Shown piece after piece: positions 56,860 to 64,000 of a DNA stretch of 64,000 bases (position 1 is its first letter; each line of letters opens with the position of its first letter). Position numbers and translations under genes: made by a program. This DNA is from Arthrobacter sp. PAMC 25486 (GTDB lineage: Bacteria > Actinomycetota > Actinomycetes > Actinomycetales > Micrococcaceae). Below the pieces are notes generated by a model, which saw only the letters and a program-made list of their open reading frames with translations, was not told where the DNA came from and did not search any database. The stretch covers positions 1,488,001 to 1,552,000 of the forward strand of contig NZ_CP007595.1 in NCBI RefSeq assembly GCF_000785535.1, given 5' to 3'.

Positions 56860-58223
56860 GTGTCCTGGACCTGTTTTCCGTGGGCATCGGGCCCTCGTCC
56901 TCCCATACTGTGGGCCCGATGCGTGCGGCCAAGCGCTTTTCCGAAGGCCTTGAGCGCGACGGCGAGCTGTCCGCCGTCGTCCGCGTTGAGGCCGAGCTGT
57001 TCGGCTCCCTCGGCGCCACGGGCCGCGGCCACGGATCGGACAAGGCTGTGGTGCTGGGGCTGCAGGGGCAGGACCCGGAGACAGTGGACACCGCCACGGC
57101 CGACGACCAGGTGGCCGCGGCCGCCCTGGATGCCGAGCTGCTGCTCGCCGGGCTGCACCGCGTCGACTTCAACTATGAAAAGGACGTGGTGCTGCACCGG
57201 CGCAAGTCGCTGCCGGCCCACCCCAACGGCATGACGTTCCGGGCCATGGACCATGCTGGGGAGGTGGTGCGCGAGCGCACCTACTACTCCGTGGGCGGCG
57301 GCTTTGTGGTGGATGAGCAGGCCGTCGGGGCGGACCGGGTGGTCATGGACGAAACTGTCCTGCCCCACCCGTTCAGCACCGCCGACGAGCTGCTGGCCAT
57401 CTGTGCAAGGGAGCGCCTGAACATCTCCGAGGTCATGCTCGCCAACGAACTGGTGTGGCACACGGAGGAGCACCTGAGGGCCAAGCTGCTGAACATTTGG
57501 TCCGTCATGCAGGAGTGCGTGGACAATGGCTGCGCCGCCGAGGGGATCCTGCCCGGCGGGCTGAAGGTCACGCGCCGGGCGCCGGGGCTGTTCCGAACCC
57601 TGCAGGCGCCGGAGGATGCCGCCGACCCGCTGCGGGCCATGGAATGGGTGAACCTCTTCGCACTGGCCGTGAACGAGGAGAACGCCGCGGGCGGGCGCAT
57701 TGTCACAGCCCCCACCAACGGGGCGGCCGGCATCATCCCGGCCGTGCTGCACTACTACATGAAGTTTGTCCCCGGAGCCAACGACGACGGTGTTGTGCGG
57801 TTCCTGCTGACGGCTGCGGCGATCGGCATGCTGTTCAAGCTCAACGCCTCCATCTCCGGTGCCGAGGTTGGCTGCCAGGGCGAGGTCGGATCGGCGTGTT
57901 CCATGGCCGCAGGCGCCTTGTGCGAGCTGCTGGGCGGCACGCCCGTCCAGGCTGAGAATGCCGCAGAAATTGGCATAGAACACAACCTTGGCCTGACCTG
58001 TGATCCCGTGGGCGGCCTGGTGCAGATTCCCTGCATCGAACGCAACGCGATCGCCAGCGTCAAGGCGATCAACGCCGCACGGCTGGCCCTGCACGGGGAC
58101 GGCAGCCAGAAGGTGTCGCTGGACAAAGCCATCAAGACCATGAGGGAAACGGGTGCCGACATGATGAGCAAGTATAAGGAAACCTCCCGCGGAGGCCTCG
58201 CCGTGAATGTGATCGAGTGCTGA
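56850..58223 (+). CDS. sdaA: L-serine ammonia-lyase, iron-sulfur type
   Basis: SdaA converts serine to pyruvate and ammonia, draining the product of GlyA into central metabolism. The 457-residue single-chain enzyme has [18 protein letters not shown] at the N terminus and the 4Fe-4S cysteines in [15 protein letters not shown] (about 341 and 348) and [19 protein letters not shown] (about 383 and 394). The GTG start at 56850 has GGGAG upstream and overlaps soxG by 10 nt. The frame is open further upstream inside soxG but lacks family residues there. Confidence 0.94.
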   Translation: MALSVLDLFSVGIGPSSSHTVGPMRAAKRFSEGLERDGELSAVVRVEAELFGSLGATGRGHGSDKAVVLGLQGQDPETVDTATADDQVAAAALDAELLLAGLHRVDFNYEKDVVLHRRKSLPAHPNGMTFRAMDHAGEVVRERTYYSVGGGFVVDEQAVGADRVVMDETVLPHPFSTADELLAICARERLNISEVMLANELVWHTEEHLRAKLLNIWSVMQECVDNGCAAEGILPGGLKVTRRAPGLFRTLQAPEDAADPLRAMEWVNLFALAVNEENAAGGRIVTAPTNGAAGIIPAVLHYYMKFVPGANDDGVVRFLLTAAAIGMLFKLNASISGAEVGCQGEVGSACSMAAGALCELLGGTPVQAENAAEIGIEHNLGLTCDPVGGLVQIPCIERNAIASVKAINAARLALHGDGSQKVSLDKAIKTMRETGADMMSKYKETSRGGLAVNVIEC

Positions 58224-58224
58224 G

Positions 58225-59136
58225 ATGAGCACCCTTTCCGCACCGGCCGGGACCGCCCAATACGTGCTGACCCTGGACTGTCCCGACAGTCCGGGGCTGG
58301 TCCACCAGGTCTCGGGAGTCCTGCTCAAGCACGGCGCCGACATCATCGACAACCGCCAGTTCAGCGACCGCCTGCACCTCCAGGGGGCCCTCGGGCGGGA
58401 CGAACCGGACGGGCGGTTCTTCATGCGCCTGCACTTCAGCGCCCCGGCCGGGGAGGAATCCTTGGCCCGCCTGCGGGCAGACTTTGAGCCGTTGGCTGCC
58501 CGGCACGCCATGCGGTGGGAGTTGCGCCCGCACGGCGAAAAGCGCCGCGTGCTGATCATGGTGTCCAAGTTTGAGCACTGCCTGAACGACTTGTTGTTCA
58601 GGACACGGACCGGCGAGCTGCCCGTGGAGGTGGTTGCGGTGGTCTCCAACCATCCGGACCACCAGCGGTTGGCACAATGGCACGGCATTCCGTTCTTCCA
58701 TGTCCCCGTCACCGCTGCCACAAAACCTGCAGCGGAGGCCAGGCTGCTGGAGCTGGTGGAGGAGTTCGACGTCGAACTGGTGGTGTTGGCACGCTACATG
58801 CAGGTGCTCAGCGATAGCCTCACCCGCCGGCTGGACGGGCGGGCCATCAACATCCACCATTCATTCCTGCCCTCCTTCAAGGGTGCCAAGCCGTACCACC
58901 AGGCGTATGCGCGCGGGGTGAAGACGGTCGGGGCCACGGCCCACTACGTCAACAGCGAACTGGACGAGGGGCCCATCATCTCCCAACAGGTTGTCGAGGT
59001 GGACCACACCTTTGGCCCGGAGGACCTGGTCGCTGCGGGCCGGGACACCGAGTGCAAGGCCTTGAGCAACGCCGTGCGCTGGCATTGCGAAGGGCGCGTG
59101 ATCCTCCAGGGGAACCGGACCATCGTGCTGCGTTGA
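58225..59136 (+). CDS. purU: Formyltetrahydrofolate deformylase
   Basis: PurU hydrolyses 10-formyl-THF to formate and THF, recycling THF when one-carbon units are in excess, as expected during sarcosine use. The 303-residue protein has an N-terminal ACT domain (about 12-85, YVLTLDCPDSPGLVHQVSG) and a formyltransferase-type domain (about 105-300) with the catalytic set in INIHHSFLPSFKG and SELDEGPIISQQ. Its ATG follows the sdaA stop by one base. PurU genes commonly accompany sox operons. Confidence 0.95.
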   Translation: MSTLSAPAGTAQYVLTLDCPDSPGLVHQVSGVLLKHGADIIDNRQFSDRLHLQGALGRDEPDGRFFMRLHFSAPAGEESLARLRADFEPLAARHAMRWELRPHGEKRRVLIMVSKFEHCLNDLLFRTRTGELPVEVVAVVSNHPDHQRLAQWHGIPFFHVPVTAATKPAAEARLLELVEEFDVELVVLARYMQVLSDSLTRRLDGRAINIHHSFLPSFKGAKPYHQAYARGVKTVGATAHYVNSELDEGPIISQQVVEVDHTFGPEDLVAAGRDTECKALSNAVRWHCEGRVILQGNRTIVLR

Positions 59137-59141
59137 CCTCA

Positions 59142-59178
59142 CGTTCCCGTCACGGCGCCGGGCGCCGTGACGGGAACG
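59142..59178. terminator. 18-bp perfect inverted repeat after purU
   Basis: Arms 59142-59159 (CGTTCCCGTCACGGCGCC) and 59161-59178 are perfectly complementary around a single G at 59160. It begins 5 nt after the purU stop, and a convergent gene ends at 59243, so it probably serves both. No T-run is present. Confidence 0.75.
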
Positions 59179-59242
59179 GCGCACTGAGGTGCTCCGAGAC
59201 GGGCCATGCGGCCGAGTGGGCCGAGGGCGCGGGTCTGCCAGG

Positions 59243-59764
59243 TCAAGGCAGTGTCAGCTTGAACCCTGCATGCGACTGCGCAAACCCCAGCCGCTCATAA
59301 AATCGGTGGGCATCGAGCCGGGTGTTGTCGCTGGTGAGCTGCACCAGCACCGCGCCCCTCCGGCCAGCCTCGGCAACAGCCCAGCGGATCATGGCTGAGC
59401 CAAGCCCGTTGCCCCGCAGCGCCTCATCCACCCGAACAGCCTCGAGCTGCATCCGCTGGGCTCCCCGGCGGGCCAGTCCCGGCAGAAACGTCAGCTGCAT
59501 GGTCGCCACCACCGCACCATCAGGAGAGTCAACCACGCACAGCAGGTGAGCCGGGTCGGCATCGATGGCGTGGAATGCGGCGAGGTAGGGAGCCCGGTCC
59601 TGAAGGGCTGCGGACTCGACGGACGAACGCAGCTGGTCGCGCGCAATCAGCTCAACGAGGCGCCCGACGTCGGACTCCTCCGCCCTGCGCAGCGCAAAGT
59701 TCCGGTCTGCGAGCGCAAGGGACGCCAACGCCGTCGAGCTTGGGAGCTTGTTTGCCTGTGTCAT
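59243..59764 (-). CDS. GNAT-family N-acetyltransferase
   Basis: The 173-residue protein has the GNAT acetyl-CoA motif EALRGNGLGSAMIRWAVAEA and the C-terminal RFYERLGFAQSHAGFK. Such enzymes acetylate small molecules or proteins; the target is unknown. Its start lies 113 nt inside the 3' end of the EamA gene on the same strand. A later in-frame start such as the TTG before ASLALADRNFAL would shorten the overlap. Confidence 0.85.
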   Translation of the reverse strand: MTQANKLPSSTALASLALADRNFALRRAEESDVGRLVELIARDQLRSSVESAALQDRAPYLAAFHAIDADPAHLLCVVDSPDGAVVATMQLTFLPGLARRGAQRMQLEAVRVDEALRGNGLGSAMIRWAVAEAGRRGAVLVQLTSDNTRLDAHRFYERLGFAQSHAGFKLTLP

Positions 59765-60644
59765 TGCCCCAGCCTTTCATGCCCACCCCGGTAACGACTG
59801 ATGCCAGGACCACGGCCACGCCCGCCAGCTGCCACGGTCCCAGCGCCTGGCCCATCACCACCCAGCCGAGGACAATGGCCACGACCGGGCTCAGCAATCC
59901 CAGGAATGCGGCGGCGCCCGCCGGCAGGCGGGCCAGCCCCCGAAACCAGCAATAGTAGGCAAATGCTGTTCCTGCGATGGACAGATACAGGTACCCAAGA
60001 ATGTTGGAACCGGTCAGCGGGGAGGTCGGCAGACCCTCAACGAGCAGCAGCACAATGACCAGCGACGCCCCGCCGGCAATCAACTGCCACGCGGTGGTTG
60101 CCAAGGCCGAGACCGGCTGGCCGGAAGTTCCAAGAGGCTGGCCCCACTTCTTGGCCAGCACCGTGCCAACGGCCATGGACAGGGTGCCGCCGGCCGCTGC
60201 CGCAATCCCGATGGGATCCAGTCGCGCCTGTGACTGCAGGACGATGAGCGCCACTCCCAGCACCCCCGCGGAACCGGCCAGCAGCCGCGCCATCGTCAGC
60301 TTTTCGTGGAGCACCCGGCTTGCCAGCAGTGCAACCAGCAGCGGCTGGGCGCCGCCGACTATTGCTGCGACTCCCCCGGGCAGGCGGTATGCAGCGACAA
60401 ACAGCAGGGCGAAGAACACGCCAATGTTCAGCATTCCCAGAACCCACGACTTCCACCACCAGGACCCCTGCGGCAGTCGCCTGGACAGCACCAGGAGCAG
60501 CAGACCTGCTGGCAGGGCACGCAGAACGGCGGCCAAAAGCGGCCGGCCTTCGGGCAGGAACATGGTGGTGGTCAGGTAGGTGGATCCCCACAGGACCGGG
60601 GCCAGGGCCGTCACAATTACAAGCATCAATTTTTTACTAAGCAC
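59652..60644 (-). CDS. EamA-family (DMT) metabolite exporter
   Basis: The 330-residue protein has ten predicted membrane helices in two EamA repeats, with PVLWGSTYLTTTMFLP at the start and YLYLSIAGTAFAYYCWFRGL in the second half. DMT exporters remove amino acids or other metabolites. The membrane domain ends near VVLASVVTGVGMKGWG; the last 35 or so residues are polar, lie within the GNAT gene and may be an extension by stop-codon loss. The GTG at 60644 lies inside the MarR-type operator; the ATG at 60626 is a shorter alternative. Confidence 0.8.
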   Translation of the reverse strand: MLSKKLMLVIVTALAPVLWGSTYLTTTMFLPEGRPLLAAVLRALPAGLLLLVLSRRLPQGSWWWKSWVLGMLNIGVFFALLFVAAYRLPGGVAAIVGGAQPLLVALLASRVLHEKLTMARLLAGSAGVLGVALIVLQSQARLDPIGIAAAAGGTLSMAVGTVLAKKWGQPLGTSGQPVSALATTAWQLIAGGASLVIVLLLVEGLPTSPLTGSNILGYLYLSIAGTAFAYYCWFRGLARLPAGAAAFLGLLSPVVAIVLGWVVMGQALGPWQLAGVAVVLASVVTGVGMKGWGNDTGKQAPKLDGVGVPCARRPELCAAQGGGVRRRAPR

Positions 60645-60670
60645 TTAGCTAATATAGCTTAGTGCTTAGC
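60636..60670. promoter_or_regulatory. MarR-type dyad operator between eamA-like and marR-like genes
   Basis: ACTAAGCACTTAGCTA (60636-60651) and TAGCTTAGTGCTTAGC (60655-60670) are inverted repeats with two mismatches in 16, centred at 60653. A TATATT on the minus strand lies in the centre and may be the -10 of the exporter gene, placing its start close to the GTG at 60644. The site is 20 nt before the MarR start, fitting control of both genes. Confidence 0.75.
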
Positions 60671-60689
60671 AAATTGCTACAGTGATCCA

Positions 60690-61175
60690 ATGGTCGAACA
60701 ACTAGATCGCATCCTTGCCCAGTGGCACGCCGAAAAGCCCGGGCTGGATGTGTCACCCATGGCCGTGATCGGCCGCCTCAGCCGCGCCGCATCAGCCGTG
60801 GACACCCGGCTCGCCGCTACCTTCGCACGGCACGGGCTGGATGCGTCCACTTTTGACGTCCTGGCCACCCTCCTGCGCAGCGGCCGCCCGTACAGCCTCA
60901 CTCCCGCGGCACTGGCGCGCGACGCCATGATCTCCACCAGCGCCGTGGCCCAGCGCCTGAACAAGCTGGAGCGCCGCGACCTGGTGGCCCGAAGCGCCAA
61001 CCCCGACGACGGACGCGGCACCCTGGTCTCCCTGACCCCCTCCGGTCTGGACCTCATCGAGGCCGCCTTGCCGGACCACCTCGGCACCGAACACGCCATC
61101 ACCAGCACCCTGACCCAGGCGGAGCAATCCCAGCTGGCGGCCCTGCTGCAAAAACTCACCGACGCGGCGCTCTAA
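60690..61175 (+). CDS. MarR-family transcriptional regulator
   Basis: The 161-residue protein has a MarR winged helix (about 55-125: STFDVLATLLRSGRPYSLTP, MISTSAVAQRLNKLERRDLV, and the wing DDGRGTLVSLTPSG) between dimerisation helices. It is divergent from the EamA exporter and likely represses it until a ligand binds. No ribosome site precedes the ATG, so the mRNA may be leaderless or nearly so. Confidence 0.9.
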   Translation: MVEQLDRILAQWHAEKPGLDVSPMAVIGRLSRAASAVDTRLAATFARHGLDASTFDVLATLLRSGRPYSLTPAALARDAMISTSAVAQRLNKLERRDLVARSANPDDGRGTLVSLTPSGLDLIEAALPDHLGTEHAITSTLTQAEQSQLAALLQKLTDAAL

Positions 61176-61282
61176 CCCTGCTGCGCTCCACTCCGCAGCG
61201 CAGCAGGGCCCTGCCCGGGACGGAGGGTTTGGACTCCGCCGTGCGGGCTGGCGCCATCTGGATCCATGAAAGACTTTCACCC

Positions 61283-62143
61283 ATGACCAAATTGATTGCC
61301 GCGCTTGCCATTCTTGCGGCCCTGGCCTGGGCCGTCACGGCCGCAGCGTCATGGATTGCCAAAAAGAAGGCACCGCTGGCGCTCGCCGCAGGCAAGGGCT
61401 CAAGCCATGCCACGGCCGCCGAGCAGGACAAGTCCATGCTGCGGGCCCAATGGCGCACCGTGGCAGCCATCGTCTTTGCCGCCATCATGTTCGCTGCCCT
61501 GTTCAGGATCTCCATCGGCCTGTCCGGCCAAGCAGGTCTGCCGATCGCCATGACCACCGGCCTCTCCGCCAGTGGCGGCCTGCTCCTGTTCTCGGCCCTG
61601 CCCGCCGCGCAGCTCACCAACGCCAATCCAGCCGCCAAGACCCCGCTGCTGCCACGGCGCGCGTTCATCCTCCCGGCGGCAACCCTTGCAATCTTCACCG
61701 CCTTCGTCATTGCCACTGAACTGGCCCCGGACTTCACCGCAGTGAAGACCGACGGCGTGCCCCTCCTCCTCGTGGCTGTGGCCTTCGCCGGTTCGGCCCT
61801 TCTTGTCCTGCACCGACTGGCCACCACGGCCATGCTCGCGGATCCCCGCATGGCTGCGCTGGACCTTCGATGGCGTGAAATCTCGGCCCGGAACGTGCTG
61901 AACTTCGCCAGCGGCGCACTCCTGGCCGGTCTGGGGACGGCGGCCATCCTGGCAGCCCTGGCCCTGAACGCCGTGCCGGCAGGCGCCGCGGCAGCGCCGT
62001 CCCCCCACTGGGCCACCGCCTGCGCCGGCGGAGGTGTGGCAGTGGCCCTGGCCGGCGTCGTGCTTCTGGCATTGGCCGCAAAGGGAGCGCTCACAATCCG
62101 CACGCGCGCCCGCGAAGGGGCCCTTGCGCCAGTAACGGCATAA
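61283..62143 (+). CDS. Membrane protein of unknown function
   Basis: I do not recognise the family. The 287-residue protein has an N-terminal helix (MTKLIAALAILAALAWAVTA), a short basic cytoplasmic stretch, and about six to seven more predicted helices, with Ala/Leu-rich composition throughout and a basic C-terminal tail. The ATG at 61283 is chosen because it places the first helix at the N terminus; 18 upstream codons are open but polar. It lies 14 nt before hrpA. Confidence 0.6.
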   Translation: MTKLIAALAILAALAWAVTAAASWIAKKKAPLALAAGKGSSHATAAEQDKSMLRAQWRTVAAIVFAAIMFAALFRISIGLSGQAGLPIAMTTGLSASGGLLLFSALPAAQLTNANPAAKTPLLPRRAFILPAATLAIFTAFVIATELAPDFTAVKTDGVPLLLVAVAFAGSALLVLHRLATTAMLADPRMAALDLRWREISARNVLNFASGALLAGLGTAAILAALALNAVPAGAAAAPSPHWATACAGGGVAVALAGVVLLALAAKGALTIRTRAREGALAPVTA

Positions 62144-62156
62144 ACTGGGTGGCACC

Positions 62157-64000
62157 ATGACTTTCACTATCTCCTACCCCGCCGCGCTGCCCGTCTCGGA
62201 ACGCCGCGAGGACATCATGGCTGCCATCGCCGCCAACCAGGTCACCATCATCGCCGGTGAAACCGGTTCCGGAAAGACCACCCAGATCCCGAAAATGTGT
62301 GTGGAACTGGGTCTGGCTGAGAAGGGCCTGATCGGCCACACGCAGCCGCGCCGCCTCGCCGCCCGCACCGTGGCCGAGCGCATCGCCAGCGAACTGGGCG
62401 TGGAAATCGGTGAAGAGGTGGGCTTCCAGGTCCGTTTCACCGGCCATGTGGGCCCGAAAACCAAGATCAAACTGATGACCGACGGCATCCTGCTCGCGGA
62501 AATCCAGCGCGACCGCCTGCTGCGCAAATACTCCGTCATCATCATCGACGAGGCCCACGAACGCTCGCTGAACATCGACTTCATTCTCGGTTATCTGCGC
62601 CAGATCCTGCCCCAGCGCCCGGACCTGAAAATCGTCATCACCTCGGCCACGATCGATCCCGAGCGTTTCGCCACGCACTTCGCCGCCTCCGAGGGCCCGG
62701 CCCCGATCATCGAGGTCTCCGGACGCACCTTCCCCGTGGACATCCGCTACCGCCCGCTTTCCGGCCCTGCCAATGGCGAAAATTCCGATGGGATGGACGA
62801 CGACGAACCCGGCTCGGGCGCGGACCGTCGCGGATCCGCTCGGGACAAGTTCGTGGGAGACCGGGAAGACGGCGGCAACAGTGAAGAGGACCGGGACCCC
62901 CTCGATGCCGTATGCGACGCCGTGGACGAACTCGCCAAGGAAGCGCCCGGGGACATCCTCATCTTCTTCTCCGGCGAGCGGGAAATCCGCGACGCCGCCG
63001 ATGCACTGCACGGCCGTGCCAAAACAAATCCGCGGCTGCGCGACGTGCAAATCCTGCCGCTCTTCGCCCGGCTGTCGCTGGCCGAGCAGCACGCCGTGTT
63101 CACCACGGGCAGCCGCAAGCGCATCGTGCTGGCCACGAACGTTGCCGAAACCTCGCTGACGGTGCCGGGCATCAAATACGTGATCGACACCGGCACGGCC
63201 CGCATCTCGCGGTATTCGCACCGCACCAAGGTCCAGCGCCTGCCCATTGAACGCGTCTCACAGGCCTCCGCCAACCAGCGTTCGGGCCGTTGCGGGCGTG
63301 TCTCCGACGGCATCTGCATCCGGCTGTATTCCGAGGAGGATTACAACGCCCGGAGCGAGTTCACGGACCCGGAAATCCTGCGCACCAACTTGGCCGCCGT
63401 CATCCTGCAAATGACGGCCATGGGTGTGGCCAAGGGGCCCAAGGACGTGGAGAAGTTCCCGTTCGTCCAGCCGCCGGACTCGCGGGCCATCACCGACGGC
63501 GTGACCCTGCTGCGCGAGCTGGGCGCGGTGAACACCCAAGGTGGGATTACCGCCGTCGGGCGTCAACTCTCACAGCTCCCGGTGGACCCGAGGCTGGGAC
63601 GCATGATCGTGGAAGCTGCCAAGCGCGGTGTGGCGGCCGAGGTCATGGTGCTCGCCGCGGCGCTCACCATCCAGGACCCGCGCGAGCGCCCCACGGACAA
63701 GCAGCAGCTGGCGCAGGAAAAGCACAAGCGCTTTGTTGACGAGCATTCGGACTTCACCGGCTTCCTGAATTTGTGGCGGTATATCAAGGAGAAGCAGAAC
63801 GAGCTGTCCTCGAGCGCGTTCCGGCGCCTGTGCAAGGCCGAGTTCATCAACTACCTGCGCGTGCGTGAGTGGCAAGACCTGTTCAGCCAGCTCAAGGCGA
63901 TGGCGAAGTCGCTGGACATCAAGGTCTCCGGCAACGACATCGACCCCGTGGGCAACCACGACGCCATCCACATGTCGCTGCTGACCGGGCTGCTGAGCCA
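62157..64000 (+). CDS. hrpA: ATP-dependent RNA helicase HrpA (5' part, runs off window)
   Basis: This is a DEAH-box helicase for RNA remodelling. At least 614 residues are visible. Motifs in order are: GETGSGKTTQ (motif I, near residue 34), TQPRRLAARTVAER (Ia), DEAH in IIIDEAHERSLN (II), SATID (III), FFSGEREI (IV), TNVAETSLTVPGI (V) and QRSGRCGR (VI, with the usual QRAGRCGR Ala replaced by Ser). A DEAH-specific C-terminal region follows to the edge. A charged linker of about 45 residues (SGPANGENSDGMDDDEP onward) sits between the RecA folds. The gene continues past the window end. Confidence 0.95.
   Translation, partial: MTFTISYPAALPVSERREDIMAAIAANQVTIIAGETGSGKTTQIPKMCVELGLAEKGLIGHTQPRRLAARTVAERIASELGVEIGEEVGFQVRFTGHVGPKTKIKLMTDGILLAEIQRDRLLRKYSVIIIDEAHERSLNIDFILGYLRQILPQRPDLKIVITSATIDPERFATHFAASEGPAPIIEVSGRTFPVDIRYRPLSGPANGENSDGMDDDEPGSGADRRGSARDKFVGDREDGGNSEEDRDPLDAVCDAVDELAKEAPGDILIFFSGEREIRDAADALHGRAKTNPRLRDVQILPLFARLSLAEQHAVFTTGSRKRIVLATNVAETSLTVPGIKYVIDTGTARISRYSHRTKVQRLPIERVSQASANQRSGRCGRVSDGICIRLYSEEDYNARSEFTDPEILRTNLAAVILQMTAMGVAKGPKDVEKFPFVQPPDSRAITDGVTLLRELGAVNTQGGITAVGRQLSQLPVDPRLGRMIVEAAKRGVAAEVMVLAAALTIQDPRERPTDKQQLAQEKHKRFVDEHSDFTGFLNLWRYIKEKQNELSSSAFRRLCKAEFINYLRVREWQDLFSQLKAMAKSLDIKVSGNDIDPVGNHDAIHMSLLTGLLS

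Noticed and set aside
56856..58721. 621-codon minus-strand frame opposite sdaA and purU
   Set aside because: The opposite strand carries intact Fe-S cysteines of SdaA and the PurU catalytic motifs; the antisense frame has no domain features.

Overview
The window is a GC-rich, densely coded stretch of an actinobacterial chromosome. Gene order and protein sequences fit Micrococcaceae, most likely Arthrobacter or a close relative. Support comes from the conserved order argS-lysA-hom-thrC-thrB-rho-prfA-prmC-sua5 ... wecA-like-atpI-atpB-E-F-H-A-G, a long Asn/Arg-rich Rho, and many GTG/TTG starts. No plasmid, phage, IS element, CRISPR array or rRNA is visible.

Layout. (1) 1-5.7 kb, minus strand: the F-type ATP synthase operon from an AtpI-like gene through atpB, E, F, H, A and the start of atpG, which runs off the window. 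(2) 5.7-11.8 kb: surface polysaccharide genes: a WecA/MraY-type phosphosugar transferase, a membrane NDP-sugar 4,6-dehydratase, and on the other strand two family-2 glycosyltransferases and an SDR epimerase. (3) 12-24.6 kb, minus strand: tRNA modification (sua5), termination and release factors (prmC, prfA, rho), then the aspartate-family operon (thrB, thrC, hom, lysA) behind argS. (4) 24.6-27.2 kb: a repeat-rich island, an MFS transporter, tRNA-Arg(CCG) with a strong terminator, and a lipoprotein pseudogene broken by an 11-bp tandem repeat. (5) 27.2-31.5 kb: an ABC exporter of FtsX type with its PadR regulator. (6) 31.6-42 kb: accessory catabolism: an NCS1 permease with a nitrilase-family amidase, a membrane endonuclease/exonuclease/phosphatase protein, a GH1 beta-glucosidase, a sulfatase with an MFS transporter, an AhpD-like protein and a type B carboxylesterase. 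(7) 42-46.3 kb: a 1,111-residue ATPase regulator with a C-terminal SARP/BTAD output domain, and a methyltransferase. (8) 46.5-59.2 kb: a complete creatine-to-pyruvate unit. (9) 59.2-64 kb: a GNAT acetyltransferase, an EamA exporter with a divergent MarR regulator, a membrane protein and the 5' part of hrpA.

The best-defined system is region 8. An MHS-family transporter and creatinase lie on one strand, followed by an IclR regulator. Divergent from them is glyA-soxB-soxD-soxA-soxG-sdaA-purU. Creatine would be imported, split to sarcosine and urea, and demethylated to glycine plus methylene-THF; GlyA rejoins these as serine, SdaA deaminates serine to pyruvate, and PurU vents excess one-carbon units. 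The divergent intergenic region holds two back-to-back TTGACG-17-TAAT(C/G)T promoters. Each is followed at its predicted start site by the same arrangement of three half-sites (GTTGC-N7-GCAAC-N3-GTTGC), a strong candidate for the IclR operator.

Second-look items include the 11-bp repeat that breaks the lipoprotein gene, a 63-bp palindrome-bearing repeat inserted in frame at the N terminus of PrmC, several families of intergenic repeats, clear dyad operators for the PadR and MarR regulators, and a possible leader peptide in the rho 5' region.
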